Source: Pseudo-nitzschia pungens (lineage: Eukaryota > Bacillariophyta > Bacillariophyceae > Bacillariales > Bacillariaceae). Taken from it: 64,000 nucleotides of DNA. The DNA is taken from NCBI GenBank assembly GCA_037355855.1, contig CM074760.1, positions 5,386,501 to 5,450,500 of the forward strand, given 5' to 3'. The notes beneath the pieces were generated by a model. That model was not told the origin of the DNA and did no database searches. It worked only from the letters and a program-made list of their open reading frames with translations. Made by a program: the position numbers and the translations under genes. Of the stretch, positions 1 to 9,730 are shown in pieces. Position 1 is the stretch's first letter, and the number at the start of each line of letters is the position of its first letter.

Positions 1-1600
1 TGATGGGATCCAATGCACATAAGAACATTGATTCACGATGACCACCTCGGGGGTTCAAGCTGTCGAGATTGTTACCGTAGAATTTAACATAAGGTGGAAG
101 CGTCGATGGATCCGGCATATTTTCAAAGCCAAATATGTCGTCCTGTGCGCTGTGACAGATAGAGACGGGAAATTTGGTATCGGTCGAGAGGATGTCCCAT
201 AGACTTGCGTCCAAGATGGCATCGCAAAGGCTCCTGGTAGCATCTGTGACAAACATTCCCGATCTGCAAGCATTCTTTGGTTGCCCTTCGTAGTTTGCTT
301 CGTGGTACAAGTCAACGATTGCTCGATTGAAAAGATCTTCAGCATTAGCTGGTAACAAGTCGAGTATATCGTCTCTGGTTAGGGGTTGTGATGAATCAAA
401 CCAACTTATCACGTTCTTCTTCACATCGCTTTGTTCCATCCAAGTCGGATCCAATGCGCTCTGATTGCTGCCCGAATTTGACACGAACTGGAAATCATTC
501 GAGTACGCATAACCGAAAAAGGCAAGAAAAAGATCCAAGGATGTCGATTGCGATGGTGATGAACGTAGTGATATTAAGAATTCGTCTTGTTCAAGTCGGA
601 ATGAGAAACCAAGCTGGGAATCCAGGTCCAAGGGAGTTCCTCCTGGTCGCGAAGATAGTATTGTCACTCCATTCTGATCGAGTGCCAATCCTCCACGCAC
701 AGCAAAATAACCACCTTCCCCATAACCAGTAATGCTTGCTACATCTGACAATACCGTGCATCCCGAACTAGTGGAAGAGATGTAGCGTTTTGCAGCAGCA
801 TAGCTTACTGCCGCCGCTTGTTCGTAGACAATTGGTGAAAGGTACGCACGATCGTAGTCTTTTGACTCGCCGTAACCTATGTAATCTGGCATCACAGCCA
901 CTGCTCCCGAAGTGGCCGCTACCAGGGCGGACACGAACGATTGAAATAGCGACGTCTTTTCGGAATCATTAAGCGTATTTTCATTCAAGATCGAGGAGAT
1001 CTCATGGGGCCAGAGATCGGTCGGACCAGAATCAACATCGATTGCAGTGTCATGACCAACTAGAAAGGCCCGGAGTTCCCCTGTCAGAAGCTTCCCTGTT
1101 GAAATATCAACTGGTGAAAACACCAGTGCGCTGTGTGTTGCTTGCCATCCGTATTTATTGTCGGAGCAGTACGAACGAAAACCATATGGCGATGTGTTCG
1201 ACAAAACTTCTGCTTCTAAGTCTTCTAGTCCGATTTGCGAACACTTCAAGCAAACCTTACTCACTTTAACATTATAATTCGTCGCCACAGTCACTGTTTC
1301 ATTCATAAAAGAAGCACCCAGTGGATCAATTGATTTGATGAGAAGGTCAAAGATTGATCCAACCTCGTCGCCTGTCACGGTAGAAAACTCTTCATTGCAG
1401 TTGCGGGTGCCACTACCAGTTTGCAAGTTTCTGGTTTTCTGAAACACGCCGCTTGTTTCAAGCACTGCATCGCCGGTATTGAGGAGATGAGCTATATCGC
1501 TACCATCCGAATCCGTCGTAGACACCACTTTTCTGACATGTTGCTCTGCATTCAAAGTACCCAAACTCGTCAGAAGTATTGTAGTTAGCAGAAATCGCAT
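1..1600 (-). CDS. Secreted alpha/beta-hydrolase-fold protein lacking the nucleophile Ser (3' end cut by window edge)
   Basis: One uninterrupted frame of 533 codons runs from the ATG at 1600 to the left edge, so the C-terminus is missing. Residues 1-18 form a signal peptide ending in LGTLNA. The pattern MPDYIGYGES matches the oxyanion-region signature of secreted lipase/peptidase-like alpha/beta hydrolases. The nucleophile elbow, usually GYSEGGYA in this family, reads GYGEGGYF, with Gly294 (codon 719-721) where the catalytic Ser should be. The acid-loop region (CHSAQDD) and a late GGHRES with a candidate catalytic His are present. I infer a secreted or endomembrane protein that is either non-catalytic or uses another residue. 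The fold assignment is fairly firm; the substrate is unknown. No intron is needed. Confidence 0.75.
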   Translation of the reverse strand, partial: MRFLLTTILLTSLGTLNAEQHVRKVVSTTDSDGSDIAHLLNTGDAVLETSGVFQKTRNLQTGSGTRNCNEEFSTVTGDEVGSIFDLLIKSIDPLGASFMNETVTVATNYNVKVSKVCLKCSQIGLEDLEAEVLSNTSPYGFRSYCSDNKYGWQATHSALVFSPVDISTGKLLTGELRAFLVGHDTAIDVDSGPTDLWPHEISSILNENTLNDSEKTSLFQSFVSALVAATSGAVAVMPDYIGYGESKDYDRAYLSPIVYEQAAAVSYAAAKRYISSTSSGCTVLSDVASITGYGEGGYFAVRGGLALDQNGVTILSSRPGGTPLDLDSQLGFSFRLEQDEFLISLRSSPSQSTSLDLFLAFFGYAYSNDFQFVSNSGSNQSALDPTWMEQSDVKKNVISWFDSSQPLTRDDILDLLPANAEDLFNRAIVDLYHEANYEGQPKNACRSGMFVTDATRSLCDAILDASLWDILSTDTKFPVSICHSAQDDIFGFENMPDPSTLPPYVKFYGNNLDSLNPRGGHRESMFLCALDPI

Positions 1601-2260
1601 GGGCGGCATCGTCGATTTCAATTCGTTAAAGCGAATTTACCACCTTTGTTGGCAAAGTGGTAAAAGAAGCTCTACTACCTTTACCAGCCACAATACCTTT
1701 GACAAGTGTTGCAATGGAACAGTATCTGGAGCTCTTCTTCAAAAGAAAACCTGTAAGCCTCTATCCCCGTCTCTAGTCATTCAGTAGGCCATCGTATCTT
1801 TTTTCGCCATAGTGGTAGCAATCGGGATCAAAAAAGTGGCCGAAGGGGAGAGTTGATGGCCACAAGGAGGGCAGGACTATCAGTGAATATCACATAGGAG
1901 ATAGCATCCGTAGAAAATGTACACAGCGACGCACGTGCTAAAAATGAAACACATTACCCTGTCACACCGTCCGTCATGTGTACGGTCTTCATACGTACTT
2001 GGTTGGAACTGGGAAAGTCCCCACAAAACGTGATCGAAAATTGACAAACGCACGACTCTGATGATGATGATGATGATGATTCGATTCATTTAGTCATTCA
2101 TTGATGGCGAAAATTGTAAATTACTGGTAAGGTTAAATTACTTGTTGTTCAATGACAACAGGAAACAATTCAGCTCAAGACAACCAACGTGTGACATGAA
2201 TGATAATACATTGAACCACAGCAAGAGATTTTCCCAATTTATTCTCGATAGAAACACTGG
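1601..2260. other. Intergenic, divergent promoter region
   Basis: This lies between the divergent starts at 1600 and 2261. I see no gene. It holds a short TGA trinucleotide microsatellite at about 2060-2080 and must contain the promoters of both neighbours. Confidence 0.6.
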
Positions 2261-3076
2261 ATGACAGTACTTCATTTCACCACAGCTGGTACCATGCTCC
2301 CAATAGTTGCAGTAGCATTGATTTCGCTAGCTTCGAATTCTGACGCATTCACTGGGACGCGTTCACCAATTCCTCGCAATGATCGCCATCTCCACCGACA
2401 GCAAACGAGACGAAGCAACTCCCCTTGCGTCCTTTTTTCTGGAATTGGGGGTGAAGGAGATACTATTTTACAAGACAATCTCCAGATCGCGGGAAACAAA
2501 AACGAGGGAGGCGATGATGTGAAAGCCTTGGGACCTGCTACTTCTTCGAAAAACACTGCTGATGATGCAGAGCAGCAAATAGATGGTGTGCCATTGACGG
2601 AGGCAGATACTGTCTCCACACAAGTGTTTATGATAACTCGAGAAATGAAACGAACAATGGTTGAAGAACTTGGGTACAAACGCAAAGACGTTGATTCAAT
2701 TCGAATAGAACTTGTCGCCAACATTATCGAAAATCGTGTCCGATGCCCATCGGAAGGAATGCCAACCGACTGGATTGATCTCGAACGGGAATCCATCAAT
2801 CAAAGTATTGAGGCAGAGAACTCGAATTCAAGCATGATGAAAAGACTTGAAAATGAGAGTAAATATCCACTGAAATTTCCGTTGTTGGCGGTCAGTCTCA
2901 TTCTTTTCGGGAAAGGGTTTTCTGATGCTTTGATAACACTAATCAAAGTGAATATTGGTTTCCCGGGGGCTTCTTTGACCGAACAATTTCAAGGCATACC
3001 AGTCTTAGCTATTGACGTTGTTTGTGTAATAATTGGGGCAGGAATAGGATTGTGGACATGGAAGACCATGAAATAA
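2261..3076 (+). CDS. Putative plastid-targeted membrane protein, unknown function
   Basis: A 271-residue single-exon protein starting at the ATG at 2261. The N-terminus has a hydrophobic stretch (TMLPIVAVALISLASNSDAF) followed by a Ser/Arg-rich, acid-poor segment. This resembles a diatom bipartite plastid signal with Phe at the signal-peptidase site (DAF). The middle (about 60-200) is polar and acidic. The C-terminal 70 residues contain two hydrophobic segments, around PLLAVSLILFGKGF and PVLAIDVVCVIIGAGIGLW, consistent with two membrane spans ending just before the C-terminus. I do not recognise the family. Plastid targeting is inferred from the presequence only; an endomembrane location is the alternative. 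Confidence 0.6.
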   Translation: MTVLHFTTAGTMLPIVAVALISLASNSDAFTGTRSPIPRNDRHLHRQQTRRSNSPCVLFSGIGGEGDTILQDNLQIAGNKNEGGDDVKALGPATSSKNTADDAEQQIDGVPLTEADTVSTQVFMITREMKRTMVEELGYKRKDVDSIRIELVANIIENRVRCPSEGMPTDWIDLERESINQSIEAENSNSSMMKRLENESKYPLKFPLLAVSLILFGKGFSDALITLIKVNIGFPGASLTEQFQGIPVLAIDVVCVIIGAGIGLWTWKTMK

Positions 3077-3600
3077 TTTGATTCGTCCCAATATGTTCGA
3101 CTCGGAATAATGAATCTTCCTCCTTGAGTCCAACAATCCAAGAAAAGCACGGTTATTGCTTACTATTGCAAACCCACTTGTGCGAGAAGGCATTCATCTT
3201 TTAGCAGATTGATTCCTTCACACTTCTTTGGTGTTGTTGATACGTATGCACTACGAGTTACAACCAAAATATTATTATCAAATAAATAGTGAGTATATTT
3301 GTGTAGAAAAAATAATGTCAATCATAGCACTGAACGAAAACGTTCTCTGCCGGAAAGAGGATTTTAAATATTACTACGTATTGAATACGACGTAATGAAT
3401 TCTGAAAAAAAATGTCCTTATTGGCCTGCATTCTGTCCATGTGGAATCACTTTGTTTGATAACTATTCATTACAATCTGCAAAATGGCCACGACGTCGAA
3501 ACTACGACTATCGATATAACTGTGATCAAGGCTGGGCTCCAAAACATTAAGAGGTAAATTATGACGGTCGCACATAAAATCCGTAAACATTGCATTAAAT
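3077..3600. other. AT-rich intergenic
   Basis: This 3' flank of the preceding gene is AT-rich and shows no convincing coding frame. Short frames on the minus strand across 3447-3731 lack start and codon character. Confidence 0.5.
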
Positions 3601-3604
3601 AATA

Positions 3605-3832
3605 TATAATTGTACATCTCTTCCCACCGAACGTCCATTGGCAGTTTGTTGTCGTTTCGTGACATTCCTAAAGCGATACAAGTCCCTGTTGGTTTCTTCT
3701 CTCTGAAGCAGCACCTCCACGATGCTTTCATTGAGTAAGAGTGTTCCTTCCTGTGCTAGGCGCCTCCGATCACTGATAAACACCAGTTTTTCGTTATCGA
3801 CACAGTAGGGTTGGACAGGTACTTCCATCGTT
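3605..3832 (-). pseudogene. Decayed tandem copy of the 3' end of the secreted Cys-rich gene
   Basis: Bases 3605-3832 align with 3833-4045 (the 3' part of the neighbouring CDS) over roughly 200 bp with scattered substitutions and small indels. Shared strings include GGCAGTTTGT, GATACAAGTCCC and ACACCA. In the frame equivalent to the intact copy, the duplicate has a TAA and then a TGA within about 20 codons. It therefore cannot extend the protein. This is best read as a local duplication that has lost coding capacity. Confidence 0.6.
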
Positions 3833-3867
3833 TATCTATTGGCAGTTTGTCGTCTTTCGTAATATGC

Positions 3868-4431
3868 TTAAAACGATACAAGTCCCAGCCGATTTCTTCT
3901 GTCTCGACCAGCAGCTCCACCGATGTTTTCACCCGACGAGAGTCGGTTCCTTTCTGTCCGTGGCGCCTGCGAACACTGATACACACCAAATTGTCGTTGT
4001 CTACACTGTAGGTTTGGACGACACGTGCATTGGTTCTCCTGGCTCGGGTCACAGGGTGCACCTCTACAGTTTTGTTCTGGCTCAGGTGGTACCGGTTCAT
4101 CTGGCTCGGTTGCATTCGAAGGAGATTCGGAAGGAAACTCGCTCACTTCATCAAAACCGATGTCGTCTCCAATATCGCGACAAACCCAAACAGGATCGGG
4201 ATCCTCTTGACCGGGGCAGTTACATTGTTCGGTTACACTTGTAAAGCAGGATGCTTCTTGGGAATTACTAGGAATGAATTGCCCACAAGGCTCACCATCC
4301 ACAATCTCATCAACCGGTGGACAGTTGTCATCGGCTGGACCATCGGCTTGATCTTCCGGCGAGGGAGGTTGAGCGTCTGATACAGCGACTAACGCCAAAA
4401 AGCATGCGAGACAGGTGATGTGGAGCTTCAT
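3868..4431 (-). CDS. Small secreted cysteine-rich protein
   Basis: A 187-residue protein from the ATG at 4431. Residues 1-20 are a clear signal peptide (MKLHITCLACFLALVAVSDA), followed by an acidic Pro/Glu/Asp-rich mature region. About a dozen cysteines fall in short clusters: a central pair of CNCPGQ type, and a C-terminal CTC..LQC....GVYQC module. The order suggests disulfide-bonded mini-domains separated by flexible acidic linkers, as in cell-wall or secreted stramenopile proteins. I cannot name a family. The last ~30 residues are basic and lack cysteines, so the annotated stop may follow a frame drift. The 3' part is duplicated in decayed form downstream. Confidence 0.55.
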   Translation of the reverse strand: MKLHITCLACFLALVAVSDAQPPSPEDQADGPADDNCPPVDEIVDGEPCGQFIPSNSQEASCFTSVTEQCNCPGQEDPDPVWVCRDIGDDIGFDEVSEFPSESPSNATEPDEPVPPEPEQNCRGAPCDPSQENQCTCRPNLQCRQRQFGVYQCSQAPRTERNRLSSGENIGGAAGRDRRNRLGLVSF

Positions 4432-6178
4432 TATTAGTTTGTTCTCTTGCAATTCAATGGAAGCAGTGCAAAAAGTAAATCACAGGTCAAATACAAACCC
4501 TTTCCTTGTTCAGTCGATTCGAAATTCAAAATATGGCTTGAAGATCTACTTGCGGTTGTCACGCGCTTTACCCAAAATCCTGTAATCTTACCCACCAATC
4601 CAAATCAGTCGCCTAATCAACAAGAAAGAATCGTCAGGGACATTATTTGGGCGGTACACAAGAAGTTCGTACTGGTACCAGTATGTATTTGCCGTACTTG
4701 TAACTTTCCTCGTACGGGAAGCATAGTCATGTACCGTACACGTAGGTCGCGTATTTTTTATCCAATTCGCCAAAGTCTTCATTACTTTTTTAGTCATGTT
4801 GGCGAGACGGCACGCTCGGATGTAACAAAAGAAATTGATGTTGATTATGGCGAAGACGCACGTTGCACATGGTAATTATGGTGCAAAATATCTGGTTCGA
4901 TACAAAGTGAACTTTCCAAAATTCAAGGTTACGAGATTTACAATCGGGACTTAGCCTGCTCACCACCCCTTAGTGTTATCAATCAATATTATGCGTACCA
5001 GGTAAAATAAATTTCCGTTGTCCTGTTCCGAGACAAGGATGTCAAGGCAATTCAGTTTCTTGAGCACGAAAGCTTGGGGGTCCTATGTGTACCTCTTCTA
5101 CACGCTAAAAATTGTGATTCGGAAGCCCATTTCTTTTTGTTTGTTTTGATGGCCGAACAGTCTCTCATCAACGAAAGAAAAATCTTGATTTGGCTTCTGC
5201 TATCAAACAAAGGGAAGTACTGTTGGCGATGTTCGGTTCACAGATGTACTACGTAAGCCTTAAGGTTTACTTATCCTGTGTCGAAATAAACTTCTGTGCC
5301 GCAGCATGTCCCAATTTTTGCAGAAGTAACCTAACCGTAGTAGTAATTTTACCCCAACTCGAACGAACGTACCGGTATTTCTCTTGGCTTATGTCTGTCA
5401 ACTTGTTTCTTTAAACAGGCACAAACTTGAAAACATAGTGGAGAATGTCTCGCATCTGACGGCAGAACTTTTTATTCATTTCGTAAGGTTAAGATTACTC
5501 GGTATGGACGAGTATCAGTAGGTTTTGTCTATGACTTAGATTGAGTTTTGCGATTTTGCGATTTGATTTGAAATCAAGGTTCGAGTGCAAGGAAGTCGTG
5601 TTGAAAAATGAAGTATTAATACGATATGTTCAATAAAATAGTTCATTAGTATCCGAGTCGAGTTTACCATATCGGAACAAAAAGATGTGTATTGGTGCAA
5701 GAGTTAGACAAGTATTCAGACAACAGTGAAAAAAGAGAAATCAGGTGGCAGTTTTATTTTGATTAATTAATTAATTAGTCAACGAAGTGTACAGATAAAG
5801 TGCTATTATCATAACTCTACCTTAGACCAATACAGTGTACAAGAATTGAAAACATCAGGAATACGGCAAAATGATTCAAAGCTTGCCTTCTCGAATGTCT
5901 ATCGGAGTCCGCTTTCATGGACGGATGTTCTGGTGTTAACAAGGATGCCCTTTCTATCTCAATCAAATCGCACTGTGACCTCTAAGAAGAACAAAGTGGG
6001 AGTACGAGGCATAGCTAGGGTGTACTTCTTTGAAAAATTGGAAAGATTCGTTGGCTTTCTTGGTTACACGGAGTGCACGAGTGTACGCGAACTGATACAA
6101 TCACGGCCAATTGAAAGAAAATGAACGTTTTCGTAAATTTGTTTCGTTTAACAGACGCATCAAAAGTTATCCATAGGC
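4432..6178. other. Intergenic, no gene seen
   Basis: About 1.7 kb without a convincing frame. It contains GTAATCTTAC at 4582, a related GTAAGGTTAAGATTAC string near 5482, and a TTAATTAATTAATTAG run near 5762. Confidence 0.5.
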
Positions 6179-7828
6179 TTAGCTTTCCAATGATATGCCT
6201 GCTGCATCCAAAGCGTCTTTGACCCAATCTGGTATCTTTCCATTGCCGCTTTCTTCGCCAGAATAGTGTTTCTTCATGAATTCTCGTACAAAAGGTTGGA
6301 ATTCCTTTTGCAATATGGCCTTCCTCATACGGGTTACAAGACCCATCATGTAGGTGACATTGTGTTGTGTTATCAACTGACCAGCGATGGGGTTATTAGC
6401 CTTCAGTAACGCATGCAAACGTCCCCGGGATACCCCACGAGAGCATGCTTCGCAGGGGCAATTCGCGTCGATAGGAATGTCACTGCTTTGCGTCAAATTT
6501 CCCGGAGCAAATTCGTGCCGCTTCAACTTTATCAGACCCTCGTCTGCCAGTGCTACACCAAATCTTGCTGTTCGAGTTGGGTAGACACAATCGTACATGT
6601 CTACTCCTAGAGCCGTGCACACGACTAGATCGAGGGGATAACCAACTCCCATGAGATACCTGGGACGATCATCAGGAAGATGTCTGCATGCATGGTCTAC
6701 TACTTTCCAAAAGTCTTCCTTGGTCTCACCACCAGCCAATCCACCAATAGCAAACCCCGGGATCCTTCGTCGTCGGACCGTTGCTGTTTCGACCTGGTGG
6801 TCAGCTTCTTCCTTGTCTTTCGACATTTCCTCATCATCTGTGCTGGTGCCGTGATCTCGGTGTTTGAATCCCGCCAAACACAATTCTCGCAGTCCACCTT
6901 TGGACACATCCAAGTGCCCCTGCATGATCGGAAATAGATTCTGTCGTTCGGGAGCTCGATGTGCTTTCACGCAACGATCCCACCACCGAAGCGTCCGAAA
7001 GGTAGCGATTTTGAACCTATCGTTGTCGGCAGCGACAGAGGAAATTACATCGTCCAGCTGCATGATGATATCGGCACCAATGTTGTTCTGACAGCGAATC
7101 GAATCTTCCGGTCGCAGCATCATTGGTTTTCCGCTGTAGGGAGACTTGAAGACGACGCCATTTTCCGTGACTACCGACAAAGAAGCCAGCGAAACCATTT
7201 GAAAACCACCGGAATCGGTAAGCAAATTGTACAGCCGTCGTTGGCGTTTGCCAGCGCTGTTAGAATTGGTGTTGGAATTCTTTCCACCAGAAGTTTCATC
7301 GGACAAATCCGATGGTGGTGTCGTTCCTCCCATAAAATTGTGCAGGCCGTTGAAGACGGTGTCGATCAATTCTGTTCCAGGTTGAATTTCCAGATGGTAG
7401 GTATTGGCCAAAATGATGGGGCACTTCATGTCGGCAATCTCATCCGGGAGAACTCCCTTGAGGGTTCCCTTAGTTCCTACTGGCATGAACCGGGGTGTCG
7501 GAACCGGAGGTCCCCCATTTGGAAAGTGCACCGTGCCGGCTCGAGCCCTTCCATCGATTCCATTGACGTGAAAACAAAGAGCGGGGCTGTCGTCGCGGAA
7601 AACGGGCTCTTCGTCCACTGGAGTGATTGGCAGTTGACGGTTTGGGTTGTAGGGTGCATACTTCCCCCATGCAGCGGCCCCATCGGCTTGGAAATCAATA
7701 TTTTTCAACTCCTCTGGCAATTCAAGATACTCTGGCTTCACTGGCTCGGGAGTGTACAAATCATCCTTACCCTCCTGCTTTCCATCTTCTTGACCCTCTT
7801 CGTTTTCTGGTGGCGTTTTTCGTTTCAT
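6179..7828 (-). CDS. QTRT1: Queuine tRNA-ribosyltransferase catalytic subunit (tRNA-guanine transglycosylase)
   Basis: This enzyme exchanges guanine-34 for queuine in GUN-anticodon tRNAs. The 549-residue frame from the ATG at 7828 carries the full TGT signature. Catalytic Asp sits in DSGGFQM (about residue 205) and the nucleophile Asp in DCVYPTRTARFG (about 413). The base-binding GGLAGGE segment is present, as is the zinc site CPCEAC (about 457-462) with the downstream HALL/TQHN region. It is longer than the ~400-residue family norm because of a charged 70-residue N-terminal extension, an Asn/Ser insert near 180-195 and an acidic/Arg insert near 325-355. The frame stays open 29 codons upstream without an ATG, so an extra 5' exon is possible. 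The partner QTRT2 is not in the window. Confidence 0.95.
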   Translation of the reverse strand: MKRKTPPENEEGQEDGKQEGKDDLYTPEPVKPEYLELPEELKNIDFQADGAAAWGKYAPYNPNRQLPITPVDEEPVFRDDSPALCFHVNGIDGRARAGTVHFPNGGPPVPTPRFMPVGTKGTLKGVLPDEIADMKCPIILANTYHLEIQPGTELIDTVFNGLHNFMGGTTPPSDLSDETSGGKNSNTNSNSAGKRQRRLYNLLTDSGGFQMVSLASLSVVTENGVVFKSPYSGKPMMLRPEDSIRCQNNIGADIIMQLDDVISSVAADNDRFKIATFRTLRWWDRCVKAHRAPERQNLFPIMQGHLDVSKGGLRELCLAGFKHRDHGTSTDDEEMSKDKEEADHQVETATVRRRRIPGFAIGGLAGGETKEDFWKVVDHACRHLPDDRPRYLMGVGYPLDLVVCTALGVDMYDCVYPTRTARFGVALADEGLIKLKRHEFAPGNLTQSSDIPIDANCPCEACSRGVSRGRLHALLKANNPIAGQLITQHNVTYMMGLVTRMRKAILQKEFQPFVREFMKKHYSGEESGNGKIPDWVKDALDAAGISLES

Positions 7829-9315
7829 GTTTGTATTCCAATTCGGTATCCGCAAGTTATGTAATCCGCTGTGGTTGCCGTGGTTACGATTGTCATACAA
7901 TACCGTCGGAAGCAACGAGCAAATGATGTCGTCAATGCTCTCAACAAAGGTATATCACCTTGCCATGGTCCATTACTGCAGCAAGACTTCTACAACATTT
8001 AGCAGTAAGGGTAATGCGTATCTCACGCGGTATCGATGCTTGACTAAGGCTTACTTCGTATTATTTTAAAATCAATCCATGCGATACGACAGACCACAAG
8101 ATCAATTCGCTTCCAATCATTCCAATCGTGGACAGTTGCAATCGTTCCGAAACGCCCTAAACCATGGTCAGTAATAAAAATACTACCATACGGTACAAAC
8201 GGTAAGATTACTGGTAGTGCACGAAAGGCATATGCTGATACCATTTTTTTCTCCTCGTCATCTTTACTAGCAAAGGGTTAGCACTTTTGGAATTAAAAAA
8301 GCAATGATTCTTTCAAATCTCCCAAATTCTCTCTTGGATTGTGAGAATGGCAATCTTTCACCAGGTAATATCATCTGATATGAGCACAGCATCTGCAGTC
8401 AGAGACTTGTTTTGCATGATCGTAAAGAAGTAGTAGATGCTACTGTTTGCTCAAATTGGTGACTGTGGGATTCTAGTATGTTGAGTTTCTGCCTATCAAT
8501 TTCCCTTGGTACAAAGAATGCAATGCATTTCATTATTTCCCCTTGGTACAAACAATGCAATGCATTTCACTATTCCTTTTTGTTTGTTAAAGTATTCATT
8601 GATGGCATTGTGTGCTTTTCTATGGAATGCTTTTGTGTGCAGCTCTTGTAGGGTCATGATAGCAGGAGGGAACATTTTGTTGTGTATCATGTCATCATGA
8701 ATACAATACTAATTTTTCTGTGTAGCTAAATGTCAAATACAAATGTCACTAGAAGCGAAGAAATTCTCAAGTGTCCAATCCTTTTGTGCACAATACAATA
8801 ATTTTGATTCCATCATTTGAAGATTAAAGTGATGGACAGTTGTGTGTGCTCATGAGAAGCACCCAATATGCCCCATTGAGGAGCTTCTATCATTTTCTTT
8901 CATTATCCTTACCATGTTTTTGTTGTGGGTTAAGTGTTGTGGATGTTGTTCAATACTCAAAAAGTGTAGGTATTCTATTTTTCTTGTTCATTCCCAATAA
9001 TCAGTGCAGAAACTTGAATCCTGGTGCTAGTCAGAATGACTGGAATTCAATCCTCCTCTAATGCACCTTTCTTACTTGGAGCTCAATGTTCTCCAGGGAA
9101 AGTGCTATTGATGTGCTGCCTTGTGTGTAATGCACTACCAGGAGTAGAAACCTTCTCTTTAGAAATTCTAAATTTCTGTATTCTAGTGTTATGCTCTCAG
9201 CTTATTAGTATGTGCGATCCCTTTTCCTGTTTTGCAATGAAAATAAAAGTGTTTAAAGAATGGATTCCCAGTAGATTGCATGATTATGTACGATGAAACC
9301 ATGACTCCGAACAGC
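7829..9315. other. Intergenic with a small tandem repeat
   Basis: No gene was seen. Two copies of a ~36-bp unit (CCCTTGGTACAAA followed by AATGCAATGCATTTCA) lie at about 8501-8573 with a 37-base period. GTAAGATTAC lies at 8202. Confidence 0.55.
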
Positions 9316-9387
9316 GCTGGTTTAGCTCAGTGGTAGAGCATTTGACTTGTAATCAAAAGGTCGGTAGTTCAATCCTGCCATCCAGCT
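9316..9387 (+). tRNA. tRNA-Thr (anticodon TGT)
   Basis: A 72-nt cloverleaf. The acceptor strands GCTGGTT and ATCCAGC pair except for one T-T mismatch. The D arm is GCTC-AGTGGTA-GAGC. The anticodon arm is TTTGA-CTTGTAA-TCAAA, giving anticodon TGT (Thr, ACA codons). The T arm is GGTAG-TTCAATC-CTGCC. The discriminator is T9387 and no CCA is encoded, as expected for a nuclear gene. Internal A box (TAGCTCAGTGG) and B box (AGTTCAATCCT) are recognisable. There is no intron. Confidence 0.93.
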
Positions 9388-9730
9388 TAAATATTGCTTT
9401 CTTTATGCCACATTTTATGACACATAGCGCAGGGCGGCATTAATTCCAGACTCGTTGGGAATCGTAATGACTTGCCGGAACAGAACGAAATTCCTTTTCT
9501 TTTTTTCAAAATTAAAAAGGTCATTTGCACGCTACTATTCACAAAATAATAGAAGTAGTACCAGATTATTGTGATGTGGTTGTTCTTCGATTTTTCCATG
9601 GGCTTCTCTAAAACAAATTATGTCCTTCTTTACGAATATCAAGTTTTGACATGAAGCTGTTTAGCATAGCGAAAGAAAACTACAAAAATGCTGTCGTACT
9701 AACTAGTTAACCTTGATTCTTTGGTTAGAT
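9388..9730. other. Short intergenic gap
   Basis: AT-rich spacer between the tRNA and the 3' end of the next gene. Nothing else was recognised. Confidence 0.5.

Noticed and set aside
2272..2799. Minus-strand frame of 175 codons
   Set aside because: It is a shadow of the plus-strand protein with the plastid-type presequence.
6959..7864. 301-codon plus-strand frame opposite the TGT gene
   Set aside because: It is a shadow of a confidently identified enzyme on the minus strand.
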